Source: Paenalicyclobacillus ferrooxydans
GTDB lineage: Bacteria > Bacillota > Bacilli > Alicyclobacillales > Alicyclobacillaceae
Assembly (NCBI RefSeq): GCF_001399675.1
Contig: NZ_LJCO01000011.1
Span: forward strand, 1-64,000
DNA length: 64,000 bases
Direction: 5' to 3'
Below are positions 1 to 7,996 of the stretch, piece after piece. Made by a program: the position numbers and the translations under genes. The notes beneath the pieces are model-generated. The model did no database searches and was not told where the DNA came from. It was given only the letters and a program-made list of their open reading frames with translations. Each line of letters starts with the position of its first letter. The first letter of the stretch is position 1.

Positions 1-199
1 AGCACAAGGAGCACAAGGAGCACAAGGAGCACAAGGAGCACAAGGAGCACAAGGAGCACAAGGAGCACAAGGAGCCCAAGGAGCCCAAGGAGCACAAGGA
101 GCACAAGGAGCACAAGGAGCACAAGGAGCACAAGGAGCACAAGGAGCACAAGGAGCACAAGGAGCCCAAGGAGCCCAAGGAGCACAAGGAGCACAAGGA
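1..199 (+). repeat. 9-bp coding tandem repeat (Gly-Ala-Gln collagen-like triplets) with 90-bp super-period
   Basis: About 22 consecutive copies of the 9-mer GCACAAGGA, read in frame as Ala-Gln-Gly. Pairs of variant units (GCCCAAGGA, silent Ala change) occur near 74-91 and again near 164-181. This gives a higher-order period of 90 bp, so a ten-unit block was itself duplicated. The array runs off the left edge, so its full length is unknown. Confidence 0.95.
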
Positions 200-598
200 G
201 CTGCGGGAGGTAACAGCATCTACTTGGCTTCGCCACAGGTCCCAGCTGGAACCAATTATCTTAGTGAAGGTTCAGCCGGGGATCTCCCGAGCAACAATGT
301 GGTTATTCCAAGCAGTATGCACATTACGGGGTTAGTGTTTAGCATCCGCAATGAAAAACTAGCCTCGGGAGACTCGGTAACGGCTACGGTAGTTATCAGC
401 ACGGATTGTGGAAACACAGCGACAACCACACCTGCGACCGTAACGATTACCGGACCAACGACTGGAACAACAGCTTGTTGCGCGTTCATAACCAACTTGT
501 CTATTCCCGTAGCTCGATGCAACCTTGTCTCGGTACAAATTACGGCTCCTAATGCATTGCAGAGGGGCGCAGCAGCAACCATTTTATTAGGTCCATAA
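2..598 (+). CDS. Collagen-like protein, C-terminal part (5' end outside the window)
   Basis: The reading frame is open from base 2. It encodes Gly-Ala-Gln triplets, which fit the collagen Gly-X-Y pattern, up to about base 210. A linker (GGNSIY) follows, then a non-repetitive domain of about 120 residues rich in Thr, Val, Ala and Asn with a CC pair. This layout resembles exosporium/spore-surface collagen-like proteins such as the BclA group, where a triple-helical stalk carries a globular C-terminal head; the identity of the head is inferred, not recognised. A TTG codon at 224 could be called a start, but the frame continues upstream through the repeats, so the gene begins outside the window. 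It converges with the rhamnose operon. The visible triplets hold no Thr or Ser, so BclA-like O-glycosylation sites are not evident here. Confidence 0.8.
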   Translation, partial: AQGAQGAQGAQGAQGAQGAQGAQGAQGAQGAQGAQGAQGAQGAQGAQGAQGAQGAQGAQGAQGAQGAAGGNSIYLASPQVPAGTNYLSEGSAGDLPSNNVVIPSSMHITGLVFSIRNEKLASGDSVTATVVISTDCGNTATTTPATVTITGPTTGTTACCAFITNLSIPVARCNLVSVQITAPNALQRGAAATILLGP

Positions 599-671
599 AG
601 GTTGTGGTTCAGCAGAAACCTTTATACTAGGCCCACCTACGACTGCGTAATATCCTCAAGAACATGAAAAT

Positions 672-706
672 GACAAAGGGCAGGCACTTGATACCTGCCC
701 TTTGTC
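672..706. terminator. Bidirectional terminator between the collagen-like gene and rfbC
   Basis: GACAAAGGGCAGG pairs with CCTGCCCTTTGTC around a short loop, and T-rich sequence follows (TGTTGTTTTAT). It sits between convergent genes. Confidence 0.8.
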
Positions 707-729
707 GACTGTTGTTTTATGGAATATGA

Positions 730-1263
730 CTATGAGTCTTTTAGTATCGGATGCGTCTTATCCTTCTCTGAAAGAACTACCTCGCGAAAAGGCCAGTCGA
801 TGTGTAAATCGGGATCGTCCCAGGCAATTCCTTTGTCATGTTCTTTTGAGTAATACTGGTCGACCTTGTACATGACCTGCGTATTTGGAACCAATGTACA
901 GAAACCATGGGCAAACCCGCGCGGAATCAGGAGTTGCCGGTGGTTTTCTGCCGTCAAAATAACCCCAACCCATTGCCCGAACGTCGGAGAATCCTTCCGA
1001 ATATCCACGGCCACGTCGTAAATGGCACCTGCGATAACCCGCACGAGCTTGGTTTGTGCCATCGGCTCTTCCTGATAATGAAGTCCCCGTACCGTTCCTG
1101 CTGTAACGGATAACGAGTGATTATCTTGGACAAAGTCATAGTTTATGCCAGATTGCTGCATCGTTTTGCGATTGTAGCTCTCAACGAAGAAACCTCGCTC
1201 ATCACCGTGTACAGTCGGCTCAAGGATGACGACTTCGTGCAACTGTGTCTCCACTATCTTCAT
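730..1263 (-). CDS. rfbC: dTDP-4-dehydrorhamnose 3,5-epimerase
   Basis: A 177-residue cupin-type epimerase that converts dTDP-4-dehydro-6-deoxy-glucose to the rhamno-configured sugar, third step of dTDP-L-rhamnose synthesis. Family signatures visible are DERGFFVESYN near residues 20-30, the QDNHSLS stretch with its histidine, VRGLHYQ, and FAHGF. The frame extends upstream, but the start at 1263 (MKIVETQL) is preferred: its ATG overlaps the rfbD stop as ATGA, which shows translational coupling, and the length fits the family. It is the last gene of rfbB-rfbD-rfbC. The product probably feeds cell-surface or spore-surface glycan synthesis. Confidence 0.95.
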   Translation of the reverse strand: MKIVETQLHEVVILEPTVHGDERGFFVESYNRKTMQQSGINYDFVQDNHSLSVTAGTVRGLHYQEEPMAQTKLVRVIAGAIYDVAVDIRKDSPTFGQWVGVILTAENHRQLLIPRGFAHGFCTLVPNTQVMYKVDQYYSKEHDKGIAWDDPDLHIDWPFREVVLSEKDKTHPILKDS

Positions 1264-2129
1264 TGTCCGCGTACCTCGCTCATTGAATTTGGCTGGCACT
1301 CCCGCAAAAAACGTTCGAGCGCATCTTGCCACGTCGGCAAGTCGTTGAAACCATTACGTTCAATTTCTGAATGGGCAAGTACCGAGTATTTCGGTCTCCT
1401 CGCAGGCCGTGGAAACTCTTCGGTGCTGCATGGACTTAAGTCCACGGTTAATGAAGCTTGTGTAAAAATCTCCTTTGCAAACTCGTACCACGAGCACTGG
1501 CCTGTATTTGTTGCGTGATAAATACCGAATTTGTTCGATCCGATAAGCTCCAGCAAAAACTGAGCCAGGTCCTTTGTGTATGTCGGACAACCGAACTGGT
1601 CGTTCACGACTCGGATGGACTTACCCCCTTGACCTAGGCGCAGCATGGTCTTCACGAAATTATTGCCGTGGATACCAAAGACCCAAGACGTGCGGACGAT
1701 AAAGTAACTGTTTGTGCACTCTTGGATGAAGTGTTCACCAGCTAACTTCGTCGCACCGTACACGTTCCTAGGATTCGGCGTGTCAGATTCGCAGTACGGG
1801 TGTTCTGTGTCACCATCAAATACATAGTCGGTGCTGATGGCACACAACTTCGCCCTGACTTTGTCCGCTGCGAGGGCTACATTCCTGGTACCCTCTGCGT
1901 TGACCAAGTAAGCCTGTTCAGGGCTTTCCTCGGCCTTGTCTACTGCCGTATAAGCCGCAGTATGAATGATGACATCAGGAGTAACCGCGTCAATAATTGA
2001 AGCCGTTTGTTTGGCGTTCGTGATGTCTAACTCACTGTGGGAAAAACCGTACACGTCGTGTGAAGCTGAAAACAGCGATAAGACGTCTCGTCCGAGTTGC
2101 CCGTTGGCCCCTGTTACGAGCACCTTCAT
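1260..2129 (-). CDS. rfbD: dTDP-4-dehydrorhamnose reductase
   Basis: A 289-residue short-chain dehydrogenase of the extended type that makes dTDP-L-rhamnose with NAD(P)H, last step of the pathway. The N-terminus carries the Rossmann motif TGANGQLG. STDYVFDG and the catalytic YGATKLAGE (Tyr-x3-Lys) follow, then RTSWVFG, all typical of RmlD. Its ATG overlaps the rfbB stop by ATGA and its own stop overlaps the rfbC start in the same way, so the three genes are a tightly coupled operon. The glucose-1-phosphate thymidylyltransferase gene (rfbA) is not beside it and must lie elsewhere. Confidence 0.96.
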   Translation of the reverse strand: MKVLVTGANGQLGRDVLSLFSASHDVYGFSHSELDITNAKQTASIIDAVTPDVIIHTAAYTAVDKAEESPEQAYLVNAEGTRNVALAADKVRAKLCAISTDYVFDGDTEHPYCESDTPNPRNVYGATKLAGEHFIQECTNSYFIVRTSWVFGIHGNNFVKTMLRLGQGGKSIRVVNDQFGCPTYTKDLAQFLLELIGSNKFGIYHATNTGQCSWYEFAKEIFTQASLTVDLSPCSTEEFPRPARRPKYSVLAHSEIERNGFNDLPTWQDALERFLRECQPNSMSEVRGQ

Positions 2130-3160
2130 GGTTCATCACTCACAGTGTCACGTGTTTGGAACGGGGACTTTATTTTTACGTAGTCACGGTAGGCTCCGCT
2201 GCGGATGCGCTCCCACCAGTCCTTGTGATGGAGATACCACTGGATTGTCTGCTGAAGTCCTACATCGAGGGAGTACTTTGGCGACCAACCCAACTCTGTG
2301 CGAATCTTCGTTGCATCAATCGCGTAGCGTCTGTCGTGGCCAGGTCTGTCTGTCACAAACTGAATCAGGTCGTCTGGCTTGTTTAAGGCACTGAGAATGG
2401 ATTTTACAATGTCGATATTCGTCCGTTCATTATTTCCGCCAACGTTGTAAACCTCTCCGTCACGCCCGTTGTGAAGAACCAGATCGAGCGCAGCACAGTG
2501 GTCCTCCACATGGAGCCAGTCACGAACGTTTTGGCCGTCGCCATAAACAGGTAAGGGCTTATCTTCAATCGCGTTGATAATCATGAGCGGGATTAATTTC
2601 TCCGGGAACTGGTATGGTCCGTAGTTGTTCGAGCAGCGCGTGATGTGAATGGGGAGACCAAACGTTTCGTGATATGCCCTGACAAGCAAATCTGAACTTG
2701 CTTTGCTTGCCGAGTAAGGACTGTTTGGAGAAAGTGGCGTTGTCTCTTGAAAAAAACCTGTAGGACCTAGGCTGCCATACACTTCATCTGTAGAGACATG
2801 CATAAATTTACGTACCTTATGCTTGATTGCGGCATCCAGCAAGACCTGAGTACCCATGACATTTGTCTGCAGGAAGGTACTCGGGTTCAGAATGCTTCTG
2901 TCGACGTGAGATTCTGCTGCAAAGTGAACAATCACATCGACGCCGCTCTGCAGAATCCGGTTCATCTTCACAGCATCCGTGATATCCGCGTGTACAAAGG
3001 AGTAGTTCGGGTTCATTTCGATGTCCCTTAGGTTCTCAAGGTTGCCTGCATACGTTAACGCATCCACATTGACAATTTGGTACGTTGCATACTTGTTCAG
3101 CATATAGCGAATGAAGTTGCTCCCGATGAAGCCAGCGCCGCCCGTTACAAGTAATCTCAC
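2126..3160 (-). CDS. rfbB: dTDP-glucose 4,6-dehydratase
   Basis: A 344-residue NAD-dependent dehydratase that catalyses the second step of dTDP-rhamnose synthesis. Visible motifs are TGGAGFIGSNF at residues 6-16, HFAAESHVDRS, STDEVYG, the catalytic YSASKASSD (Tyr-x3-Lys), and NNYGPYQFPEKLIP. The start is GTG at 3160, with GGGGTGAG a few bases upstream. It is the first gene of the operon. On the other side lies glnK, transcribed in the opposite direction, so a roughly 275-bp spacer carries both promoters. Confidence 0.96.
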   Translation of the reverse strand: MRLLVTGGAGFIGSNFIRYMLNKYATYQIVNVDALTYAGNLENLRDIEMNPNYSFVHADITDAVKMNRILQSGVDVIVHFAAESHVDRSILNPSTFLQTNVMGTQVLLDAAIKHKVRKFMHVSTDEVYGSLGPTGFFQETTPLSPNSPYSASKASSDLLVRAYHETFGLPIHITRCSNNYGPYQFPEKLIPLMIINAIEDKPLPVYGDGQNVRDWLHVEDHCAALDLVLHNGRDGEVYNVGGNNERTNIDIVKSILSALNKPDDLIQFVTDRPGHDRRYAIDATKIRTELGWSPKYSLDVGLQQTIQWYLHHKDWWERIRSGAYRDYVKIKSPFQTRDTVSDEP

Positions 3161-3357
3161 TGGTACTCACCCCGTTACCTCAGGCATTCACACAACTACC
3201 GCGCCCTCGGCTTGTCTGTTGACCATGGACCAAACACCTAGGGACGAATGCTACAGGTATATTCGTCGCCTACGCGATTCGTGCACCCATGGGGAGGGAG
3301 GTCGACCTACGGCTGAACACGTTGGCTCGATTTTCTCGGATAACCTAACTGAGGCGA

Positions 3358-3374
3358 TGTCAGGATTCCTTACA
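3358..3374 (+). promoter_or_regulatory. TnrA/GlnR-type box upstream of glnK-amtB
   Basis: TGTCAGGATTCCTTACA matches the Bacillus nitrogen-control consensus TGTNA-N7-TNACA at every fixed position. Its centre lies about 52 bp before the predicted start of transcription, the position used by TnrA when it activates nrgAB in Bacillus subtilis. Binding is inferred from the match and the position. Confidence 0.7.
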
Positions 3375-3381
3375 AAGCACC

Positions 3382-3411
3382 TCGACATCCATGAATTTCA
3401 CTGTATATAAT
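3382..3411 (+). promoter_or_regulatory. Predicted sigma-A promoter of glnK-amtB
   Basis: TCGACA (3382-3387), 18 bases, then a perfect TATAAT (3406-3411), ahead of the glnK ribosome site at 3423-3430. The imperfect -35 fits a promoter that needs an activator at the adjacent TnrA/GlnR-type box. Confidence 0.6.
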
Positions 3412-3435
3412 CTAAAACCTATAGGGAGGCTGCTC

Positions 3436-3786
3436 ATGAAACGCATTGATGCCATTATTCGTCCCGAAAAGCTCCAAGCGGTCATTAAAGAGCTGCGCCA
3501 GATCAACGTTTCTGGCTTCACGGTGATTCCTGCTCAGGGGCGGGGGCAGCAAAAGGACTTGCACGGCGTATATCGCGGGCATACGTACGATATCAATTTG
3601 CACTCTAAGATTAAGTTAGAGATTGTCGTTTCAAACGACTTTCTTCAGCCCACCATCCAAGCAATCATCGGCGCTGCACAGACGGGGCGCATGGGGGACG
3701 GGAAGATATTTGTCTATGACGTAGAGGAAGCCTACAACATTCGTACTGGGCTCGTTGATGAGACGATTGACGAACTGAATCGATAG
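3436..3786 (+). CDS. glnK: P-II nitrogen regulatory protein
   Basis: A 116-residue P-II signal protein that gates the ammonium channel AmtB in response to 2-oxoglutarate and ATP/ADP. It begins with MKRIDAIIRPEKL, has a T-loop of about residues 37-54 with Tyr46 and Tyr51, and ends with the typical GDGKIFVYDVEEAYNIRTG segment. The start at 3436 is set by AGGGAGG eight bases upstream; the longer frame from 3391 lacks such a site. It lies 43 bp before amtB, the usual pairing. Regulation by nitrogen status is suggested by the TnrA/GlnR-type box and promoter upstream. Confidence 0.95.
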   Translation: MKRIDAIIRPEKLQAVIKELRQINVSGFTVIPAQGRGQQKDLHGVYRGHTYDINLHSKIKLEIVVSNDFLQPTIQAIIGAAQTGRMGDGKIFVYDVEEAYNIRTGLVDETIDELNR

Positions 3787-3829
3787 TCGTCTCTCGGTGC
3801 CTGCAGGTGGAGACAAGGAGGAGTGACAG

Positions 3830-5119
3830 TTGACAACCTCAGTTGCGCTGAACACCATTTGGGTTGTTCTGACTGCCGCTCTGGTGCTTTTCATGGAAGG
3901 CGGGTTCAGCCTCCTCGAGGCAGGCCTTGTTCGAACGAAAAATGCGGTCAATGTGACGATGAAGATTTTTGCCGATCTTACGTTTGGTGCACTAGCGTTT
4001 TACCTAGTGGGGGTTCATCTGCTCTTCGGACATGATGCCCTGCATATCCTTGGATTTGGCAGGGTCATTGGGCCGAGCAACCTGTCCCTTGCCGCTTTTA
4101 CTCTATTCCAAATCGGTTTTGCTATCGCTGCTACATCTATCATCTCCGGTGCAGTGGCAGAGCGTATGAAATTTTCCGCATACATCGTGATTGTCATACT
4201 GACCTGCAGTTTTATTTACCCCATCTCAAGCCACTGGATCTGGGGCTCAGGCGGTTGGTTAGGTCGTCTTGGTATGGAGGATTTTGCGGGATCTACGGCC
4301 ATTCACACACTTGGCGGGTTTATGGCCTTGGCACTGGCCTTCGTAATTGGGCCGCGTAAAAACCGTTTTAATGCAGATGGATCTGTCAATGTGTTTGCAC
4401 CCAGTAATATTCCGCTCGCTTCGGCGGGTGCCTTCATCCTTTGGTTCGGATGGTTCGGCTTTAACGCAGGGAGCACGCTGGACGCCCACAGTGCAGTCCT
4501 TGGCACCATTGCTCTCAATACATTTCTTGCAGCCGCTGCAGGCGGTGCAAGCGCTATCGTCGTCAGCGTCATGAAGTTCCGCACCGCTGACCCTAGTATG
4601 ACGATTAACGGATCGCTGGCTGGGCTTGTCGCTATCACCGCCGGTTGTGCGTATGTCGCCTCGTGGTCAGCAATTCTGATTGGATTGACGGCAGGAGCCC
4701 TCGTCATCTGGGCGACCGGTTGGGTAGATAAGTTACGTGTTGACGATCCGGTCGGTGCGGTCGCGGTCCACGGCGTGAATGGCGTGTTTGGGACACTGGC
4801 GGTCGGCTTGTTTGATGAGAAGCAAGGGTTGCTCACAACAGGTCATGTGCATTTGTTGCTCGTTCAACTCCTGGGTACGTTCATTGTGGCGCTGTGGGGG
4901 TTTGTATCCGCAATCGGGATCGGGACGCTCCTCAAACGAACGATTGGCATCCGTGTTTCTGAGGATAGTGAGGACGAGGGGATGGATATCATTGCACACG
5001 GGATCCCGGCGTACAACGAACTCGAGCGGTTTAGTGAAGGAAGCCAAATTGGTTTTGGGTATCTCGACAACATGTTCATGGAGCGTCAGAAAGACGTCCA
5101 GAATTCGCTGGACGGTTGA
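3830..5119 (+). CDS. amtB: Ammonium transporter
   Basis: A 429-residue Amt/Mep/Rh-family channel with about 11 membrane segments that conducts ammonium across the cytoplasmic membrane. The start is TTG at 3830, behind a strong AAGGAGGAG. Family features include FMEGGFSLLEAGLVRTKNAVN near the N-terminus, HWIWGSGGWLG, the twin-histidine region (AIHTLGG), WFGWFGFNAGST, and AVHGVNGVFGTLAVGLF. A hydrophilic C-terminal tail (about 45 residues) would contact GlnK. It is co-transcribed with glnK and followed by a terminator. Confidence 0.97.
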   Translation: MTTSVALNTIWVVLTAALVLFMEGGFSLLEAGLVRTKNAVNVTMKIFADLTFGALAFYLVGVHLLFGHDALHILGFGRVIGPSNLSLAAFTLFQIGFAIAATSIISGAVAERMKFSAYIVIVILTCSFIYPISSHWIWGSGGWLGRLGMEDFAGSTAIHTLGGFMALALAFVIGPRKNRFNADGSVNVFAPSNIPLASAGAFILWFGWFGFNAGSTLDAHSAVLGTIALNTFLAAAAGGASAIVVSVMKFRTADPSMTINGSLAGLVAITAGCAYVASWSAILIGLTAGALVIWATGWVDKLRVDDPVGAVAVHGVNGVFGTLAVGLFDEKQGLLTTGHVHLLLVQLLGTFIVALWGFVSAIGIGTLLKRTIGIRVSEDSEDEGMDIIAHGIPAYNELERFSEGSQIGFGYLDNMFMERQKDVQNSLDG

Positions 5120-5130
5120 ATCAATCCTAG

Positions 5131-5156
5131 CCCAGCGCACAAGCGCTGGGTTTTCA
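5131..5156 (+). terminator. Rho-independent terminator after amtB
   Basis: CCCAGCGC-ACAA-GCGCTGGG hairpin followed by TTTTCATTT. Confidence 0.8.
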
Positions 5157-5330
5157 TTTCCACAATGTGGTTTGTCACCTGCGGAATATATCGGAATTAT
5201 CTGACGTATTCATGAGGTAGACTCGCTTATGGTCATACAAACGACCGACCCACCTACCCGCCATCAACTCCACCAACATCCGCAAATTGACACTTCTGCA
5301 TGTCCCATCTTAGGAAAGAAGGGAATGTAC

Positions 5331-5558
5331 ATGGAGGTATCAAGTTGTTGTGGAGCTCCTCTTATGCCTCGAACTCAATCCGATCCTACGAACTTTTCAG
5401 ATGACGACTACGAGTTGGTTATAAACGTCTGGTTTTGTTCAAAGTGCGGGGCCGTGATGGAAACGAAAAGGGAAAGGGGACGCGTGCATGACACAACCCA
5501 AAGTGGAGATCCCGCCAGTGGAACTTCAGAAGGTCATTACACCGAGTCCACGGAGTGA
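5331..5558 (+). CDS. Small zinc-ribbon-like protein (hypothetical)
   Basis: A frame of 75 residues starting MEVSSCCGAPL and holding a second knuckle, WFCSKCGAVM, about 45 residues on. The CC...CxxC spacing suggests one bound zinc. The start at ATG 5331 is favoured by GAAGGGA seven bases upstream. The last 71 bases overlap the next gene in another frame, so the basic, low-complexity tail may not matter. Function is not recognisable. Position directly before the fumarate reductase operon could mean co-transcription. Confidence 0.5.
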   Translation: MEVSSCCGAPLMPRTQSDPTNFSDDDYELVINVWFCSKCGAVMETKRERGRVHDTTQSGDPASGTSEGHYTESTE

Positions 5559-6156
5559 TCTCATTGTCGAAGGCATCCAGATGATAAGCGGGCTTCTGCT
5601 CGTCTTATTCCTCTGGGTACATATGCTGTTCATCGCATCGGTTTGGTTGGGGGCGACTTCCTTCAACGCATTGGCGAACTTCATGAGCAGGTATGGCCTG
5701 GTCTGGATTACAGTGGCGTTTCTGGTGGTTGTCATCGGATCGCACGTGGGCGCGGTTGTTCGTCGAATTCCGAAGCAGTTCCGCGAGCAGAGAATTGTCT
5801 GGCGGCACGCTAAGCTGATTCGTCACATGGACACCTGGTCTTGGATATTTCAATCTATCACGGGCGCAGCACTTCTGGCTCTTGCTATTATTCATGTCGT
5901 TGTGGTCACGTACGGGGGCATCAGTGCAAAAATCAGTTCGACACGGGTGTTCAACCATTTCCTTATCTTCTACATCGTCTTGCTGCTCTTGGCAGAATAC
6001 CATGCCAGCGTCGGTTTGTACCGAATTTTCGTGAAGTGGGGATGGGTCAGTCAACACCGCTTACACCGCGTGCTTGGGGTCATCACCGTTCTAACAGTGG
6101 GCATTGGCGCCGTCTCACTGTACGTCCTGTATACATTGGGGGCGCATTTTGCATGA
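5488..6156 (+). CDS. frdC: Succinate dehydrogenase/fumarate reductase cytochrome b subunit
   Basis: A 222-residue membrane protein with five predicted helices and conserved histidines (HMLFIASVWLG, GSHVGAVVRR, HVVVVTYGG, EYHASVGLYR), as in the dihaem cytochrome b of epsilonproteobacterial fumarate reductases (type B complexes). It would anchor the flavoprotein and iron-sulphur subunits and link them to the quinone pool. The start at 5488 has AAAGGGGA upstream. The stop overlaps the flavoprotein ATG (ATGA). The cytochrome-flavoprotein-iron-sulphur gene order fits the family. Confidence 0.85.
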   Translation: MTQPKVEIPPVELQKVITPSPRSDLIVEGIQMISGLLLVLFLWVHMLFIASVWLGATSFNALANFMSRYGLVWITVAFLVVVIGSHVGAVVRRIPKQFREQRIVWRHAKLIRHMDTWSWIFQSITGAALLALAIIHVVVVTYGGISAKISSTRVFNHFLIFYIVLLLLAEYHASVGLYRIFVKWGWVSQHRLHRVLGVITVLTVGIGAVSLYVLYTLGAHFA

Positions 6157-7973
6157 ATGACTACGATCTGTTTGTCACCGATGTCTTGATTATTGGTGCT
6201 GGACTGGCTGGGGAACGAGCGGCCATTGAGGCAGCATCGCAAGGATTGAATGTCACGATACTGAGTCTGGTCCCTCCGCGTCGGTCGCATAGTGCGGCTG
6301 CCCAAGGGGGCATGCAGGCTGCTTTGGGGAATGCCGCAATGGGCCAAGGAGACTCTCCGGATGTCCATTTTGCCGATACGGTAAAAGGATCGGATTGGGG
6401 GTGCGATCAAGAGGTTGCACGCATGTTTGTGGACATGGCTCCGGTGGCTGTGAGAGAGGCGGCGTTTTGGGGTGTGCCGTGGACACGAGTGACGATGGAT
6501 AAACGCATTTACGACGGCCAGGAAATCCACGAAGACCCGAAAAAGGTTGGACTCATTACTGCACGCAATTTCGGTGGAACCGCGAAATGGCGAACGTGTT
6601 ATACGGCGGACGGTACAGGCCATGCGCTGTTATACACGACGGACAGCATGGTGTTGAAGCTCGGTGTTACCGTCCACGACCGTGTGGAAGCCCTAAGCCT
6701 CATCCACGACGGCGACCGTTGTTATGGCGCCGTCGCCCGCTGCCTTCGCACCGGAAACCTGAGGGCTTATTCTGCACGGACGACGGTGATTGCCACAGGC
6801 GGCTACGGGAGACTGTACGGTGTCTCGACAAACGCGGTCATCAACGAGGGCACTGGGATGGCGATTGCACTTGAAACAGGCAAGGTCCCGCTCGGCAATA
6901 TGGAGGCCGTGCAATTCCATCCAACCGGCTTGGTCCCGTCCGGCATCCTGATTACGGAAGGGGCGCGCGGGGACGGCGGGTATCTGCTCGACAAAAATGG
7001 ATATCGCTTTATGCCGGATTATGAACCGAAGAAAAAGGAACTGGCCTCCCGTGATGTGGTCTCTCGTCGCATGATCCAGCACATGCGTGCTGGATATGGG
7101 GTCGATAGCCCGTACGGCCCGCACCTCTGGCTCGACATTCGCCATCTTGGGGCGAAGCATATCGAAACCAACCTTCGCGAAATTACGAGTATCTGCCGGA
7201 AGTTTAACGGGATCGATCCGGTCCATGAACTCATCCCCGTGCGTCCAACACAGCATTACTCCATGGGCGGCGTGCGCGTGAATAAGCACGGTTACGTGTA
7301 CGGGATGAAGAATCTGTTTGCCTTGGGAGAAGCCGCATGCTGGGACCTCCATGGATTCAATCGCCTCGGCGGGAACTCGCTGGCGGAGACCATTGTATCT
7401 GGCAAAATTATTGGCGAGAAAATTGCCGAGTTCACGAAGGACGCGTTGCTCGATGTCCGCTCCTCCCTGATTGACCAACATGTGCACGATCAGGCGGAGC
7501 GCATTGAGAAGCTGCGGGCAAAAAAGAGTGGAACAGCCGACGTCTTTCGGCTGCGGCACGAGATGGAAGAGATTTTACGGGAGCACGTCTTCGTGTTCCG
7601 AACTGAAGCAGCGCTGGCCGAAGCAGTTGAGCAGTTGCATGCCCTGCACGTCCGCGCGGGAGACCTGCGGCTTCGGGGAAGCGGGCTTGGTGCGGACCCA
7701 GAGCTTAGTGCGGCACTTCGATTGCCAGGTATGGTGAAGCTGGCCTACTGCATTGCCAAAGGTGCCCTCGCACGGACAGAGAGCCGCGGCAGCCACTTTC
7801 GGGAGGATTATCCCAAGCGGGATGATGAGAACTGGTTGAAACGTACACTGGCTTATTGGTCCTACGAGAAAAACGAGCCTGTGCTCGACTACGAGCCGGT
7901 CGTCATCACGGAGTTGCCACCAGGTGACCGAGGATATGGAGAGGCAACCAGTGGCCCGGTTCAGAAAAAATAG
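6153..7973 (+). CDS. frdA: Succinate dehydrogenase/fumarate reductase flavoprotein subunit
   Basis: A 606-residue FAD-containing catalytic subunit. The FAD-binding motif GAGLAGERAA is near residue 15. The segment HSAAAQGGMQAALGN carries the histidine that covalently binds FAD in this family. Substrate-site motifs QFHPTGLVPSG and TEGARGDGG follow, with YSMGGVRVN and GFNRLGGNSLAE in the second half. The frame is open far upstream, but the ATG at 6153 is right because it overlaps the cytochrome stop and gives the family length. Direction (succinate oxidation or fumarate reduction) cannot be told from sequence. Confidence 0.95.
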   Translation: MNDYDLFVTDVLIIGAGLAGERAAIEAASQGLNVTILSLVPPRRSHSAAAQGGMQAALGNAAMGQGDSPDVHFADTVKGSDWGCDQEVARMFVDMAPVAVREAAFWGVPWTRVTMDKRIYDGQEIHEDPKKVGLITARNFGGTAKWRTCYTADGTGHALLYTTDSMVLKLGVTVHDRVEALSLIHDGDRCYGAVARCLRTGNLRAYSARTTVIATGGYGRLYGVSTNAVINEGTGMAIALETGKVPLGNMEAVQFHPTGLVPSGILITEGARGDGGYLLDKNGYRFMPDYEPKKKELASRDVVSRRMIQHMRAGYGVDSPYGPHLWLDIRHLGAKHIETNLREITSICRKFNGIDPVHELIPVRPTQHYSMGGVRVNKHGYVYGMKNLFALGEAACWDLHGFNRLGGNSLAETIVSGKIIGEKIAEFTKDALLDVRSSLIDQHVHDQAERIEKLRAKKSGTADVFRLRHEMEEILREHVFVFRTEAALAEAVEQLHALHVRAGDLRLRGSGLGADPELSAALRLPGMVKLAYCIAKGALARTESRGSHFREDYPKRDDENWLKRTLAYWSYEKNEPVLDYEPVVITELPPGDRGYGEATSGPVQKK

Positions 7974-7996
7974 ATTACTGATGGGAGAGGGAGCTG

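Noticed and set aside
4303-4836. Long antisense frame inside amtB (177 codons)
   Set aside because: It is the shadow of the GC-rich amtB coding frame, with no ribosome site or domain.
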